Part shown: positions 37,543 through 46,501 of the stretch, piece after piece
Layout of the letters: every line of letters begins with the position of its first letter
How positions within the stretch are numbered: the first letter of the stretch is position 1
Assembly: GCF_007827695.1 (NCBI RefSeq)
Contig: NZ_VITA01000001.1
Location: forward strand, 248,001 to 312,000
Source of the DNA: Sinorhizobium medicae
GTDB lineage: Bacteria > Pseudomonadota > Alphaproteobacteria > Rhizobiales > Rhizobiaceae
Direction: 5' to 3'
Length of the DNA stretch: 64,000 bases
The notes under the pieces: model-generated
Database searches by the model: none
What the model was told of the DNA's origin: nothing
What the model saw: only the letters and a program-made list of their open reading frames with translations
Translations under genes and position numbers: made by a program

Positions 37543-38571
37543 TCATCGACGGTTGAATTCACGCCAGGTGCGCACGAGCACCGGCGATAGCAGGATAACG
37601 ACCCCGACGATGGTCAGCATCGAAGTGGCAGCGGCCGAGCCGAAGAGCTGATCGACCTGGCCGCGCAGATCGTTGAAGATCGACCAGGAAAGCGAGGTCG
37701 CATTCGCCTCGGCACTGAACCCGACGATCGGCTCGAAGACACGGAAATTATCCATCAGTTGCACCAGGGCGACGAATGTGGCGAGCGGCATCAGATGCGG
37801 GATCACGACGAAGCGGATGCGCTCCCACCGGTTGGCGCCGTCGATCATCGCGGATTCGAGCGTATCGTGCGGCACGGTTTGCAGGCCGGCATAAAAGACG
37901 ACGAAAGAGAACGGCGCATTGTGCCAGACGCCATAGACGAGCAGCGTCACCCAGGTCAGAACCGCCGATGATTTCAGCGATAAGGTCGAATCGTTCAGGA
38001 GCGATTGCAGGGTCGCGCCGAGGATGCCCTGCGGCGACGACATCCAGTAGATGATCAGCGCGCCAACCAGCGGTGTCACAATCATGGGAAGAAGCGAGAA
38101 GAAGATGACGGGGCCTTTGTAAAAGGGCGGAATGGCGTTCACCCCAAGGGCGATGCAGAAGCCGAGCAGCATGGCGAGCGGCGTGACGACGAAGGTGTAG
38201 GTCAGGGTGAAGGCGAGCGCCCTGTAGAACGGCAGATTGTAGATGCGCGAAGCGACATCCGCGAAACCGGCATTATCCGTCAGGATCGCGTTCATTTCGG
38301 CGGTGGCCAGATGGTTGCGATCGAGATAGGTGCCGAAGCCGTTGAAACGGCCGAGCGGCTCCGCATCGCGCAATTTCTCGGTCGCCTCCGCATCCACGCG
38401 CGTTTCCGTGGTGCAGCCTGCGAAGGGCGCGCAGGTCTCGACTTCCGTTACGACACGCTCGTGCTCGACATAGAGCGACTGCACCGCGACGGAAACGATC
38501 GGCAAGGCGATGAAGAGCAGCATCGCCAGCAGCGACGGCATGATAAAGGCAAAGAAAGCCCTGTGAGGCAT
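37543..38571 (-). CDS. ABC transporter permease (MalF type)
   Basis: Inner-membrane protein of 342 residues. It begins MPHRAFFAFIMPSLLAMLLF and carries a periplasmic domain between the first two membrane segments (about 35-110, including two Cys in CAPFAGC that could form a disulfide). The EAA-like loop is LESAMIDGANRWERIRFVVIP near residue 240. The extended periplasmic loop is a feature of MalF-like partners of larger substrates. It is one operon with the MalG-type gene. Confidence 0.9.
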   Translation of the reverse strand: MPHRAFFAFIMPSLLAMLLFIALPIVSVAVQSLYVEHERVVTEVETCAPFAGCTTETRVDAEATEKLRDAEPLGRFNGFGTYLDRNHLATAEMNAILTDNAGFADVASRIYNLPFYRALAFTLTYTFVVTPLAMLLGFCIALGVNAIPPFYKGPVIFFSLLPMIVTPLVGALIIYWMSSPQGILGATLQSLLNDSTLSLKSSAVLTWVTLLVYGVWHNAPFSFVVFYAGLQTVPHDTLESAMIDGANRWERIRFVVIPHLMPLATFVALVQLMDNFRVFEPIVGFSAEANATSLSWSIFNDLRGQVDQLFGSAAATSMLTIVGVVILLSPVLVRTWREFNRR

Positions 38572-38679
38572 GCGCCCTCTCCTTGCTCATTTTGCAGGTT
38601 AAATTTCATCCCGCCGGAGCGGGACATCTCGACAGGTCGAGGGGAGCGCCGGCCAAGCGGCGCGCACCTGCATCCAGGC

Positions 38680-39927
38680 TCATTTCAGGAATCCGCCCTC
38701 TTTCGCTGCCGCGCTGTAGGATGCCTCGACATCTTTCAGCGCCTCCTCTGCACTTTCACGCCCCTGCATGTACTCCGCCAGTTCGGAGCCGAGAGCCGAG
38801 TGCAGCAGGCCCATATAAGGCAGCATCGGATAGGGCTTCGCGCCGCCATTCGCCGTCGCGAGAACCCCGACCGCGTTGGGTCCAGGCTGGTACCCCTTGG
38901 TCAGCCAGGTCGCAAGAGCCGGATGTTTCTGGCCAACTTCCGGCCGGATGCCATGGACCATGGCGCGGAAAGATGCCTCCGCATCTTCGTCGGAAATGTT
39001 CTTGGCGATGGAGAAACCGTCCCACCAGAGGGCCGCTGCAGGGATCGAGCCGCCCCCAACGGTCGGCGCTGCGCCGAGAACCGTGTTGTCGGCGATCTCG
39101 GCCGGCGTTTTGACCGGATCGATCACGCCGCCCGCAAGCGAGCCCCACGCATTGATGATCGCCGTCTTGCCGGCCGCATAGCCCTTGACGATCTCGTCGG
39201 CATTGTAGGTCATGTAGTCGGGGTTCATGTACTCGGTCATCGCCTTCATCGTCTTCAGAGTGGCGAGACCCTTCTCGTTGTTGATGGCGGGGGCTGCCGA
39301 ACCGGCCGCGAAGAGCTCTCCGCCATAGCCGAGATACATGTTGACGAATTCGGCCGCGAGATCCCAGCCGGCCTTGTTGGAGGCGGCGAGCGGATACTGC
39401 ATCAGCCCCTTCTCCTTGATCGCCTTGGCCGCTGCGAGCACGTCCTCATAGGACTTCGGCTGTTGAAGCCCGGCCTTTTCGAGGATGTCCTTGCGGAAGA
39501 ATAGATGCTGCGAGTTGCCCATGAAGGCGATCGCCATAACCTTGCCGTCGAGTTTGATGAGCTGGGTCGGCTGGAGATCCTGGCCGTACTTGGCAACGAG
39601 ATCGTCAAGGGGGCGCAGCAGACCTTCGTTCAGCAGCGGAACGATCGAATTGTTGGCAATCACCGCGACAGTATATTGGGCCGGATTGATCTTGAGCGCC
39701 GGCACTTGCAGGTTCTTGTGCTCGCTCGTTTGGTTCTTGCTGACCTTGACCGTCGCCGAGGCGCATTTCTCGGCTTCCGACACCACGAGACGCAGGGCTT
39801 CGAAATCGTTCGAGAGGATGCGCACCGTGCCCTTTTCTATGCCGCACTCGGCCCGTGCGGCCTGAACCGCTACGAGGCCCGACAGCATGATGGTAGCGGC
39901 CGATGCGAAGAATGCCGTTTTCTTCAT
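38680..39927 (-). CDS. ABC transporter substrate-binding protein (family 1)
   Basis: Periplasmic binding protein of 415 residues. It has a signal peptide (MKKTAFFASAATIMLSGLVAVQAARA, probable cut near residue 26). Typical features are PAQYTVAVIANNSIVPLLNEG, FFRKDILEKAGLQQPKSYEDVLAAAKA near residue 150, and an Ala-rich C-terminus. It heads the operon of two permeases, ATPase, HisD-like, SDR and LacI. A double operator lies about 93-128 bp upstream. Ligand unknown. The start follows GGTGGGAAC. Confidence 0.9.
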   Translation of the reverse strand: MKKTAFFASAATIMLSGLVAVQAARAECGIEKGTVRILSNDFEALRLVVSEAEKCASATVKVSKNQTSEHKNLQVPALKINPAQYTVAVIANNSIVPLLNEGLLRPLDDLVAKYGQDLQPTQLIKLDGKVMAIAFMGNSQHLFFRKDILEKAGLQQPKSYEDVLAAAKAIKEKGLMQYPLAASNKAGWDLAAEFVNMYLGYGGELFAAGSAAPAINNEKGLATLKTMKAMTEYMNPDYMTYNADEIVKGYAAGKTAIINAWGSLAGGVIDPVKTPAEIADNTVLGAAPTVGGGSIPAAALWWDGFSIAKNISDEDAEASFRAMVHGIRPEVGQKHPALATWLTKGYQPGPNAVGVLATANGGAKPYPMLPYMGLLHSALGSELAEYMQGRESAEEALKDVEASYSAAAKEGGFLK

Positions 39928-40019
39928 GTTCCCACCTGTTTGTTGGCGGCGTCCCTCTTCGGTGACACTGCGTTTGCTCCCGCGCCTTGTGGCGGCGTCA
40001 ACAGTCATCATAGCCATTA

Positions 40020-40033
40020 TGCATACGTATGCA
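40020..40033. promoter_or_regulatory. LacI-type operator, ABC operon, perfect copy
   Basis: TGCATACGTATGCA, a perfect 14-bp palindrome with the central CG of LacI-family sites. It is 93 bp upstream of the binding-protein start. The companion site begins 22 bp further on (two helical turns, same face). Confidence 0.78.
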
Positions 40034-40041
40034 AGAATTTT

Positions 40042-40055
40042 TGCAGGCGTATGCA
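40042..40055. promoter_or_regulatory. LacI-type operator, ABC operon, second copy
   Basis: TGCAGGCGTATGCA, two mismatches in one half-site from the perfect copy, 22 bp centre to centre. That phasing allows two dimers to bind side by side. Confidence 0.65.
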
Positions 40056-40262
40056 AAATTGTCCCCGCACTCGATGCCGATGACCCCGGCCGCAACAAAA
40101 AACGAAAAACGGCAGGCGACTTCAATGCCCCCGTCATAATGCTGGGCGACCGCTACGCTGATTTCCTAGGGGGAACGCGTAAAACCGCGGCGCTCGTTAG
40201 GGCGCCTGCGCAATCCTTGTTTAAAAGTGTCCGTTGCCAAGCGCACCAAGGCGGCGTCCGTT

Positions 40263-41953
40263 TCAGTGACTGCAGTCGGAGAGAAAGCGCCTCGCGATCT
40301 CGAAAACCATATCCGGGAGGACCTCGAAGGCGTAAGGCGCGTATACTAGCTCGAACTTCTGATGGAACTCCCTCCCCCAGGGACCGAGGTTAACCGTGGG
40401 AAAGCGCAGCGCATTCTCGCCCGGCCGATCGACGAGCCTCGAGATTGGGGTATTGTCCGAAACGATGTGGCTATCGCCTGCCGCAAGCCCGAGAAAACTC
40501 ATATCCGAGATTCCGTAGAAATGCGGCTTCCAGACGAGGCTTCGTGCGGGATCGTTGCCGAGACTGGCACGCGCCTTCTCGACCGCCTGATGAAGGGACC
40601 GGTCGTTTCCTTCGCTCAGGCGCAGATGGCTAGGCGGGTAGTGCAGGCCGGCAAATCCGATGACGATGGCGGGACCGGAGAGGCGCGCGATGCCGACGAG
40701 CCACTCCGTCAGTTGCCGCGTGGCGACGAGCGGGTTGTCGCTCTGAGAGAATACGCTTTCCTTCTCGGCATAGAACGCGTCGAAGCCGTCTCCGAAAACC
40801 CGTGCAGCCGCCGCCCGCAATTCCCCGAACGACATCAGGTGCGGCGTGGCCGGCATCACGCCCGCCCGTCTGCCGACGAGCCTGCCGTATTCGGCAGATT
40901 GTGCCGCAAACTTCTCGATGGCTTCGTTCGCGCCGGTCAGCACTTCCTCTCGGAAGCGCGCAAAGAGTGCGTCCGCCGTCATCGCATGGTAGAGCCAGTT
41001 GAAAGCTATCCAGAAACGCTCCGGCGTCGTCACCTCGTAACCGTCGCGCAAATCCTTCGCCTCCAGGCAGATCGGCGGCGGCGAAATGTCGTTGTCGTCG
41101 CGATCCGCCAGGGAAGCGTTCCCTTCCAGACGCTCCAGGATGCCGGCTGCCATGGCCTGTGCGCTTACCCCTTCGAAGGGATAGCTCGCATGGGAACTGC
41201 AGCCGATCACCAGCGCAAAGGGCAGAAGCTTGCCGATCGTGCCGGCGTAAACGGCCCGGCCTTCGCTCCCGTCGCCCTGATCCGAGGTCACATCGAGGTT
41301 GATGCCCCCGGCGATCTCGATATCGAAATCCCCGACCAGACCGGGCAATGCATTTCGAAACGATCGCATACCCCGGCTTTCGCGTTCCTCGTCGGGGGTG
41401 GCGACGAGCATGAGATTGCCCTGCCGGCCCGTGTCGGCCGCGAATTGTTCAAGGGACAGGCGATGGCCACCGCGAGCCCGCTCTTCATGTCCAGCAGACC
41501 GCGGCCGGGGAGAAAGTCGCCGCTCGCCAGATCCTGCAGGGCCCGCTCTTCCTGCTCGGACCGGTCGTCGCGTGCCGACAGGCTTTCGATGAGCGCATCC
41601 TTGAGCGCCAGGCTGTCGCAGGCGAGGGCCTTAAGCTCGTGATAATTGTCGGTCGAAACCGTGTCGAAGTGGCCGGCCATGACCAGCGTTCGCTTACCCG
41701 TGCCGCGAACGAGCGCAACGACATTGCGGGTCAGCGGCTCACCGTGACTTGCAATGAGGTGCAGGTCTTCCGGATGCTCCCGAAAATAGGGAAGCTCGCG
41801 GAGAAGAGCATGAAGGCGATCCGCGAAGGATGCTTCGCCCGGCGTGCCGGTTTCGCTCGGCCAAGACGTGATGCGCAGGCCGATTTGCCGCACCTGCTCG
41901 CCGTCGATCCGGCTTTCCGCGCGAGAGGCAGTCTTTTCCTGTGCATTCTTCAT
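40263..41953 (-). pseudogene. RocB-like M20 metallo-hydrolase, split by a frameshift
   Basis: Two overlapping frames encode one M20-family hydrolase of about 560 residues, of the arginine-utilisation RocB type. The first frame (from 41953, start behind GGAGAGTCACG) gives the metal-site motifs AGHFDTVSTD and GRGLLDMKSGLAVAIA, then runs into non-conserved sequence. The second frame takes over with LEQFAADTGRQGNLM and continues ATPDEERES, with the catalytic Glu, to the natural C-terminus. The switch is in a C-run (plus strand GGG at 41453-41455) within the bases CTGTCCCTTGAACAA. A 1-bp loss or 2-bp gain explains it. No canonical slippery heptamer is seen. Either the gene is inactivated or there is a sequencing error. 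It is monocistronic, between the catabolic island and the emrAB pair. Confidence 0.68.
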
Positions 41954-42178
41954 CGTGACTCTCCGTCTTCAGTTCGACAGGTCCCTCTCGAAGGAACGCA
42001 CGCGCGCGTTCTTTACCACCGGCGCGGCACGTCATTGCATATGAACTGATCGAACTGATCTCGACGATACGGGTAACTGACCGTGTCCCGAAAAGCGAGA
42101 CGTTATGATGCTCGGAACCGCTCAAACGGTGGGTGTTATGACGCAACGGATCGGCCGCCGTGCCGACGCCGCCATCCG

Positions 42179-43753
42179 CTACACGTGCTTTCGCAATCGC
42201 GAGAGGCCTATCTTGACCCCGACCAGCAGGGGAGCGGCAATGACGAAGAGAAGCGCCACCGCGTTGAATGCGGTGTCGAAGGCAATGACGGTGGACTGAC
42301 CTGCCGCGGCCCGGCCGAGAAGGCTTGCCGCCCCGCGGCTCGCGGCAGCCGCGTCCATCCCTTTCGCCGTCAACATGGCAGCACTCGTTGCCAGTCGCTC
42401 GGCGACCGAGGGGGCTCCTGCGGTGACGTTGGCGCCAAGGACCGCAAGATTATGCGCGACGTTGTGATCGATCAGTGTCTGGAGTGCGGCGACCCCTACG
42501 AGCCCGCCAAGCTGGCGGCCCGTATTGAAGAGACCGATACCGGCGGCGAGATTCCGGCTTTTGAGATCGCTGAAGGCGATCAGGGTGATCGACAGGAACA
42601 GGAAGCCGAGCCCGGCACCGCGCAAAAGAATTGCTGCCATCATGTCGTCCGCGCCGCTTTGGATGGTCGATCCGGAAAGCATCCACATCGCCCCCATGAT
42701 CATCAGAATGCCGAAAGGCACGGTGGCGACGGGGGGAACACGGCGGGCCTGCATGAGAAAGGCGGCGATGAGAAGCGCGCCGATGAAGAGCGCGCCGCTC
42801 GGCAGCAGGAGTTGCCCGGCGTCTGTCGGCGTGAACGCAAGCACGGACACGGCAAAGGACGGGATCAGGAACGCACTCCCGAACAATGCGGCGCCGGCAA
42901 CGAAACTGACGATGAAGGCGAAGCAGAAATCCTCGGTTCCGAACAGCGTGAAGTCGAACAGGCCCTGGCCCTTGGCGAGCATCTGCTGGCCGAAAAAAGC
43001 CAGAATCGCAGCCGTGCCGATCACGGACAGCCACAGGATACGCGGTTCCTCGAACCAGTCCCACCGGCTGCCCTGGCTAAAGACGTAGGTAAAGCAGGAC
43101 AGCGCAATGGAGATCAGGGAGAAACCGATCCAGTCAAATGGCCGCGGCACGTTTCGTGCAGGCATCGGCCGGTCCGCGATCAGCAGAAGCCCGGCAGCCG
43201 CCAGCGCCAACGGAACGACGCTGAAGAAGATCCATGTCCATGACCGGCTATCGAGCAACCACCCCTGAAGGGCAGGAGCGATCGTCGCAGGTGCGACGAC
43301 GGACCCCATCGCGAAGAGGGCCTGAAGGATCGGCTGGCGCGATCGCGCAAAAGCCAGAAAGATGACCGCCTGCCCGCCGACCAGCAGGATGCCGCCGGAA
43401 AAGCCCTGTATCATTCGAAGCGCGACGAGAAGGTCCAATCGAGCCGTCATGGCGGCAATGCCGCACGCCATGCCCATGGCGAGGGTCGAGCTGACGATCA
43501 CGTTGCGCGGATCGAAACGGCTCATCAGCCAGGAAGCCGCCATGAACCCCATAAGCTTGAAAGTGGTGTAACCGACATCCAGCCAGGCGAACTCGTCGGG
43601 CGTTGCATAGGTGTCGCCAATGATATCGCCGCGCCCGAGCGAAAGGACCGTACTGGCGATCGCCTCGGTCAGCGTCGCAAGCACGATACCGGCGACGAGA
43701 AGGCCTCCTGCCATGGATATCTCGCGGCTCGGTGTGGCACTGGCGATGGTCAT
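42179..43753 (-). CDS. DHA2-type MFS multidrug efflux permease (EmrB-like)
   Basis: Membrane protein of 524 residues with about 14 predicted segments, as in the drug:H+ antiporter-2 family. It has the conserved loop FDPRNVIVSSTLAMG, motif C-like GWLLDSRSWTWIFFSVVP near residue 165 and motif A-like RSRQP. Its ATG overlaps the stop of an EmrA-like adaptor by 4 bp, so the two form an export system for hydrophobic compounds or detergents across both membranes, with an outer-membrane channel encoded elsewhere. Confidence 0.87.
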   Translation of the reverse strand: MTIASATPSREISMAGGLLVAGIVLATLTEAIASTVLSLGRGDIIGDTYATPDEFAWLDVGYTTFKLMGFMAASWLMSRFDPRNVIVSSTLAMGMACGIAAMTARLDLLVALRMIQGFSGGILLVGGQAVIFLAFARSRQPILQALFAMGSVVAPATIAPALQGWLLDSRSWTWIFFSVVPLALAAAGLLLIADRPMPARNVPRPFDWIGFSLISIALSCFTYVFSQGSRWDWFEEPRILWLSVIGTAAILAFFGQQMLAKGQGLFDFTLFGTEDFCFAFIVSFVAGAALFGSAFLIPSFAVSVLAFTPTDAGQLLLPSGALFIGALLIAAFLMQARRVPPVATVPFGILMIMGAMWMLSGSTIQSGADDMMAAILLRGAGLGFLFLSITLIAFSDLKSRNLAAGIGLFNTGRQLGGLVGVAALQTLIDHNVAHNLAVLGANVTAGAPSVAERLATSAAMLTAKGMDAAAASRGAASLLGRAAAGQSTVIAFDTAFNAVALLFVIAAPLLVGVKIGLSRLRKHV

Positions 43754-44847
43754 GAACCGCTCTCCAGATCGATCTCGACCCGCGCCGACAGGCCGGGCAC
43801 GAGGCGGCCGGGCAGCGGACTGCCGGCAAACCGGATCTTCACGGGCACGCGCTGGACGACGCGAACGAAGTTGCCCGTTGCGTTGTCTGCGGGCAGCAGG
43901 CTGAAGGCAGTGCCGCTGCCTGGCGCAAAACTGTCGACCACGCCTTCGAGCACCGCGTTCGGATAACCGTCGATGGTGATGCTGGCGCGCTGACCGGGCC
44001 GGAGGTGTTCGAGCTGAGTTTCCTTGAAGTTCGCGACGATCCAGACATTGTCGAGGGGAACGACATCCAGCAGCGGAGCGCCCGACGCAACAAGCCGGCC
44101 GACGCGGACCTGGCGGTTGCCTATGACGCCGCCGACGGGCGCGCGCACCACGGTGCTCTCTAAATCGATTTCGGCGAGGGCGCGCGCGGCCTGTGCCTGC
44201 GCCACCGCAGCGACGGCGGCTTCCCGCTGCGCCGCGAGCACGGCAATGCGCTGCTGCTGAGCCTCTACCGTGGCGGAAGCCGCCAACACGTTCGCCTCGG
44301 CTCTCGACCTGGCAGCATCGCTTTCGTCGACATGCGCCTGGCTTACGGTGTTGCTCCGGATGAGTTCGCGGCGGCGATCATATGCCTTGCTCGCGAGATT
44401 CAGCTCCGCAATGGCCGAACGTCGCTGCGCTTCGGCCTGGCGGATCAGGGCATGCTGAAGCTCCTTCTCCGCATCGACATTGGTCAGCCGCGCCTGCGCG
44501 GCTTCGACATTGGCCACGGCCTGCGCCAGCCTTGCGCGGTAGTCGCGATCGTCGATGCGGAACAGGATGTCGCCTGCCCGGACTGCTTGGTTGTCCTCGA
44601 CCCCCACCGCCGTGACATAGCCCGCGACCTTTGGGGCAAGCGCGGTGACGTCGCCGCGGACATAGGCATTGTCGGTCGACATCGCACCGTTCTCGCAGGT
44701 CCACGACCATCCGGTTGCCACGACGACGACCGACCCGAGGCACAGCACCAGGCCAATCATCTTTCTCCTGACGGATCGCGACGTGGCGACACCATTCGCT
44801 GAACTTGCGTCGGTGATGATGGCGATCTTGTCCTCGAGCGAGTCCAT
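43750..44847 (-). CDS. EmrA/HlyD-type membrane fusion protein
   Basis: Periplasmic adaptor of 365 residues. One membrane anchor at about 28-48 (RKMIGLVLCLGSVVVVATGWS), the lipoyl half-motif TDNAYVRGDVTALAPKVAGYVTAVGVEDNQAVRAG, a long helical hairpin (about 100-215) and the second lipoyl half VVRAPVGGVIGNRQVRVG. The last residues form the beta-barrel. It is operonic with the EmrB-like permease by a 4-bp overlap. Confidence 0.88.
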   Translation of the reverse strand: MDSLEDKIAIITDASSANGVATSRSVRRKMIGLVLCLGSVVVVATGWSWTCENGAMSTDNAYVRGDVTALAPKVAGYVTAVGVEDNQAVRAGDILFRIDDRDYRARLAQAVANVEAAQARLTNVDAEKELQHALIRQAEAQRRSAIAELNLASKAYDRRRELIRSNTVSQAHVDESDAARSRAEANVLAASATVEAQQQRIAVLAAQREAAVAAVAQAQAARALAEIDLESTVVRAPVGGVIGNRQVRVGRLVASGAPLLDVVPLDNVWIVANFKETQLEHLRPGQRASITIDGYPNAVLEGVVDSFAPGSGTAFSLLPADNATGNFVRVVQRVPVKIRFAGSPLPGRLVPGLSARVEIDLESGS

Positions 44848-44932
44848 CTTTTCAAATCCCGTTGGTGCCGGTTGCCGCAGCCCTGCCGCAGGGGCTGCGA
44901 AAGGGCTGCAGCGTTGATAACCTCCTAACCGT

Positions 44933-45346
44933 TCACTCCTTGATGGGCGTGGTCAGTTCCTTTTCCTCGGTGTCGAGGACGAACACGGCCAGCAGCCGCG
45001 CGGGTTCCGTGTCGCTGGCGTTCACGCTTACTTCATGTCGGGAGCCTGGATCCTCGTAGAAGTTTTCGCCGACCTGATAGACCTTTTCCGGCGAGCCGTT
45101 GACGCTGCTGCGGATCGCGCCCTCGAGCACAGTGGCATAGATGAAGGCGGACTTGGGGTGCGTGTGGGCGGGTGACCCGCCGCCCGGTTCGTATTCGACA
45201 AGAACGCCCCTCATGCTCTTGCCGGGCACGTTCGGAAGGACGTGGTCGAAGACGACCGTAACCTTGCCGGCGGGCCTGTCGCCGGCCGAAGCTGTAGTGA
45301 ACGAGAGCGCTGCAAGAGCAACGGCCGAGAGGAATCGACTGTACAT
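44933..45346 (-). CDS. Secreted cupin-domain protein
   Basis: Protein of 137 residues with a signal peptide (MYSRFLSAVALAALSFTTASA). The single cupin barrel has the metal pattern EPGGGSPAHTHPKSAFIYATVLEGAIR and PGSRHEVSVN. AAGGAGAAC precedes the start. It lies between the emrAB pair and an NmrA-like gene, all on the same strand, which could be one unit. Small periplasmic cupins of this kind have no agreed function. Confidence 0.78.
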   Translation of the reverse strand: MYSRFLSAVALAALSFTTASAGDRPAGKVTVVFDHVLPNVPGKSMRGVLVEYEPGGGSPAHTHPKSAFIYATVLEGAIRSSVNGSPEKVYQVGENFYEDPGSRHEVSVNASDTEPARLLAVFVLDTEEKELTTPIKE

Positions 45347-45424
45347 TTCAGTTCTCCTTGAGAGTGCTTGTGGCGCGGGCGCGGCCTGTGCCGGGCCGGC
45401 CTGTTTCGATGCTTCCTGCGAGCC

Positions 45425-46177
45425 TCAGCCGGCGGCTTGCCGGCCGAGCCAATCCTCGAACCGGATCGCACCGATGCGCGGGTTATCCCCGGGGGTCAGC
45501 GATTGATCGTCGAGAACGGCGCCGAAGTAGCGCGCATGGACATCGGGCAGGACCTTGCGCTGGTCCTCGGTCGCCCGCAGGAAGCGTCTGACCAGTTCAT
45601 CGAGCGGTATCGCCTCGGGACCGGCGATTTCGATCGTGCCGTTGACCGGCAGTGCGACCGCGACATCGGCGAGCGCTTCCGCCACGTCGTCTGAGGCGAT
45701 CGGCTGGATCAGCGCAGGCGACAGGCGAATCTCCTGGCCGGCGGTGGCCGATTGCGCGATGCCGCCGACAAATTCGAAGAACTGCGTGGCACGCAGGATG
45801 GTGTATGGGATACCGGATGCCTTTATGAGGTTTTCCTGCGCGACCTTCGCGCGGAAATAGCCGTTGTCTGGAAGCCGCTCGCTACCGACGATCGACAGGG
45901 CTATGTGATGGCGGACGCCGGCGGCAGCTTCCGCCGCCAGCAGGTTCCGGCCCGAGGTTTCGAAGAAGTCGAGGACGGCCTTATCCTCCCATACCGGCGC
46001 GTTGGCAACATCGACGACGACATCCGCGCCGTTCAGCGCTTCCGCCAATCCCTCGCGAGTGATGGTGTTCACGCCTGTATTGGGGGCGGCTGCAAGCACG
46101 TCATGGCCGCGCTCGCGAAGGTTGCCTACAAGCTTCGATCCGATGAGGCCGGTGCCTCCGATGACGACGATCTTCAT
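45425..46177 (-). CDS. NmrA-like NAD(P)-binding oxidoreductase
   Basis: Atypical short-chain dehydrogenase of 250 residues. Rossmann motif VVIGGTGLIGSKLV at the N-terminus, VVVDVANAPVWED near residue 55, and ILRATQFFEF near residue 130. The active-site Tyr-Lys pair is not clear, as in NmrA-type sensors and quinone reductases. The start MKIVVIGG follows GCGGAGAGACAGT. It is divergent from the winged-helix/TPR regulator, which may control it. Function is inferred only at the family level. Confidence 0.82.
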   Translation of the reverse strand: MKIVVIGGTGLIGSKLVGNLRERGHDVLAAAPNTGVNTITREGLAEALNGADVVVDVANAPVWEDKAVLDFFETSGRNLLAAEAAAGVRHHIALSIVGSERLPDNGYFRAKVAQENLIKASGIPYTILRATQFFEFVGGIAQSATAGQEIRLSPALIQPIASDDVAEALADVAVALPVNGTIEIAGPEAIPLDELVRRFLRATEDQRKVLPDVHARYFGAVLDDQSLTPGDNPRIGAIRFEDWLGRQAAG

Positions 46178-46501
46178 ACTGTCTCTCCGCTTCTTATCAA
46201 CCGCAACCATTGCCGTCGATCTGTAGGCAGAGTGCCGGCACACCTCAGGGAAGTCCCTGTGACGCGCTTGAATTACTCTTCAAGGAAGCTTGGTTTTTCG
46301 TCCAAGGGCCGGTTGTTCGGTCGACATATCGTGCTGTAGTGAATGAAACATGAGACCGTGCAGCGGTGAGTGGGTCGTGAGATCGCCCGGATAGGAAATA
46401 GTTTAAGCGGTACAGCCAATTTCGGGCTGCCGTATTATAAATGTCAGATCTATTCGCCGGCTGCCCGCGCGGGCGGGGCCGACCGGCCGAGGGATACCAC
46501 C
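46178..46501. other. Divergent promoter region (324 bp without a gene)
   Basis: Lies between the NmrA-like gene and the winged-helix regulator. It is less GC-rich than its surroundings. An in-frame GTG at 46370 would extend the regulator but adds a leader with no family similarity. I see no repeat or terminator here. Confidence 0.4.

Larger units (their letters stand above)
39928..40262. other. Promoter region of the island's ABC operon (335 bp without a gene)
   Basis: Contains the operator pair at 40020-40033 and 40042-40055 in the only AT-rich part. The remaining ~200 bp up to the RocB-like gene hold no ORF or hairpin that I can support. That neighbour's 3' end borders the region, so the gap serves the ABC operon only. 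Confidence 0.6.

Noticed and set aside
41411..41460. Programmed -1 frameshift in the RocB-like gene
   Set aside because: The bases at the frame switch do not fit an X XXY YYZ slippery heptamer and no pseudoknot is seen, so a mutation or error is simpler.
43750..44847. Possible RND rather than MFS efflux pair
   Set aside because: The partner has about 14 short membrane segments with no large periplasmic loops, so it is EmrB-like, not an RND pump.
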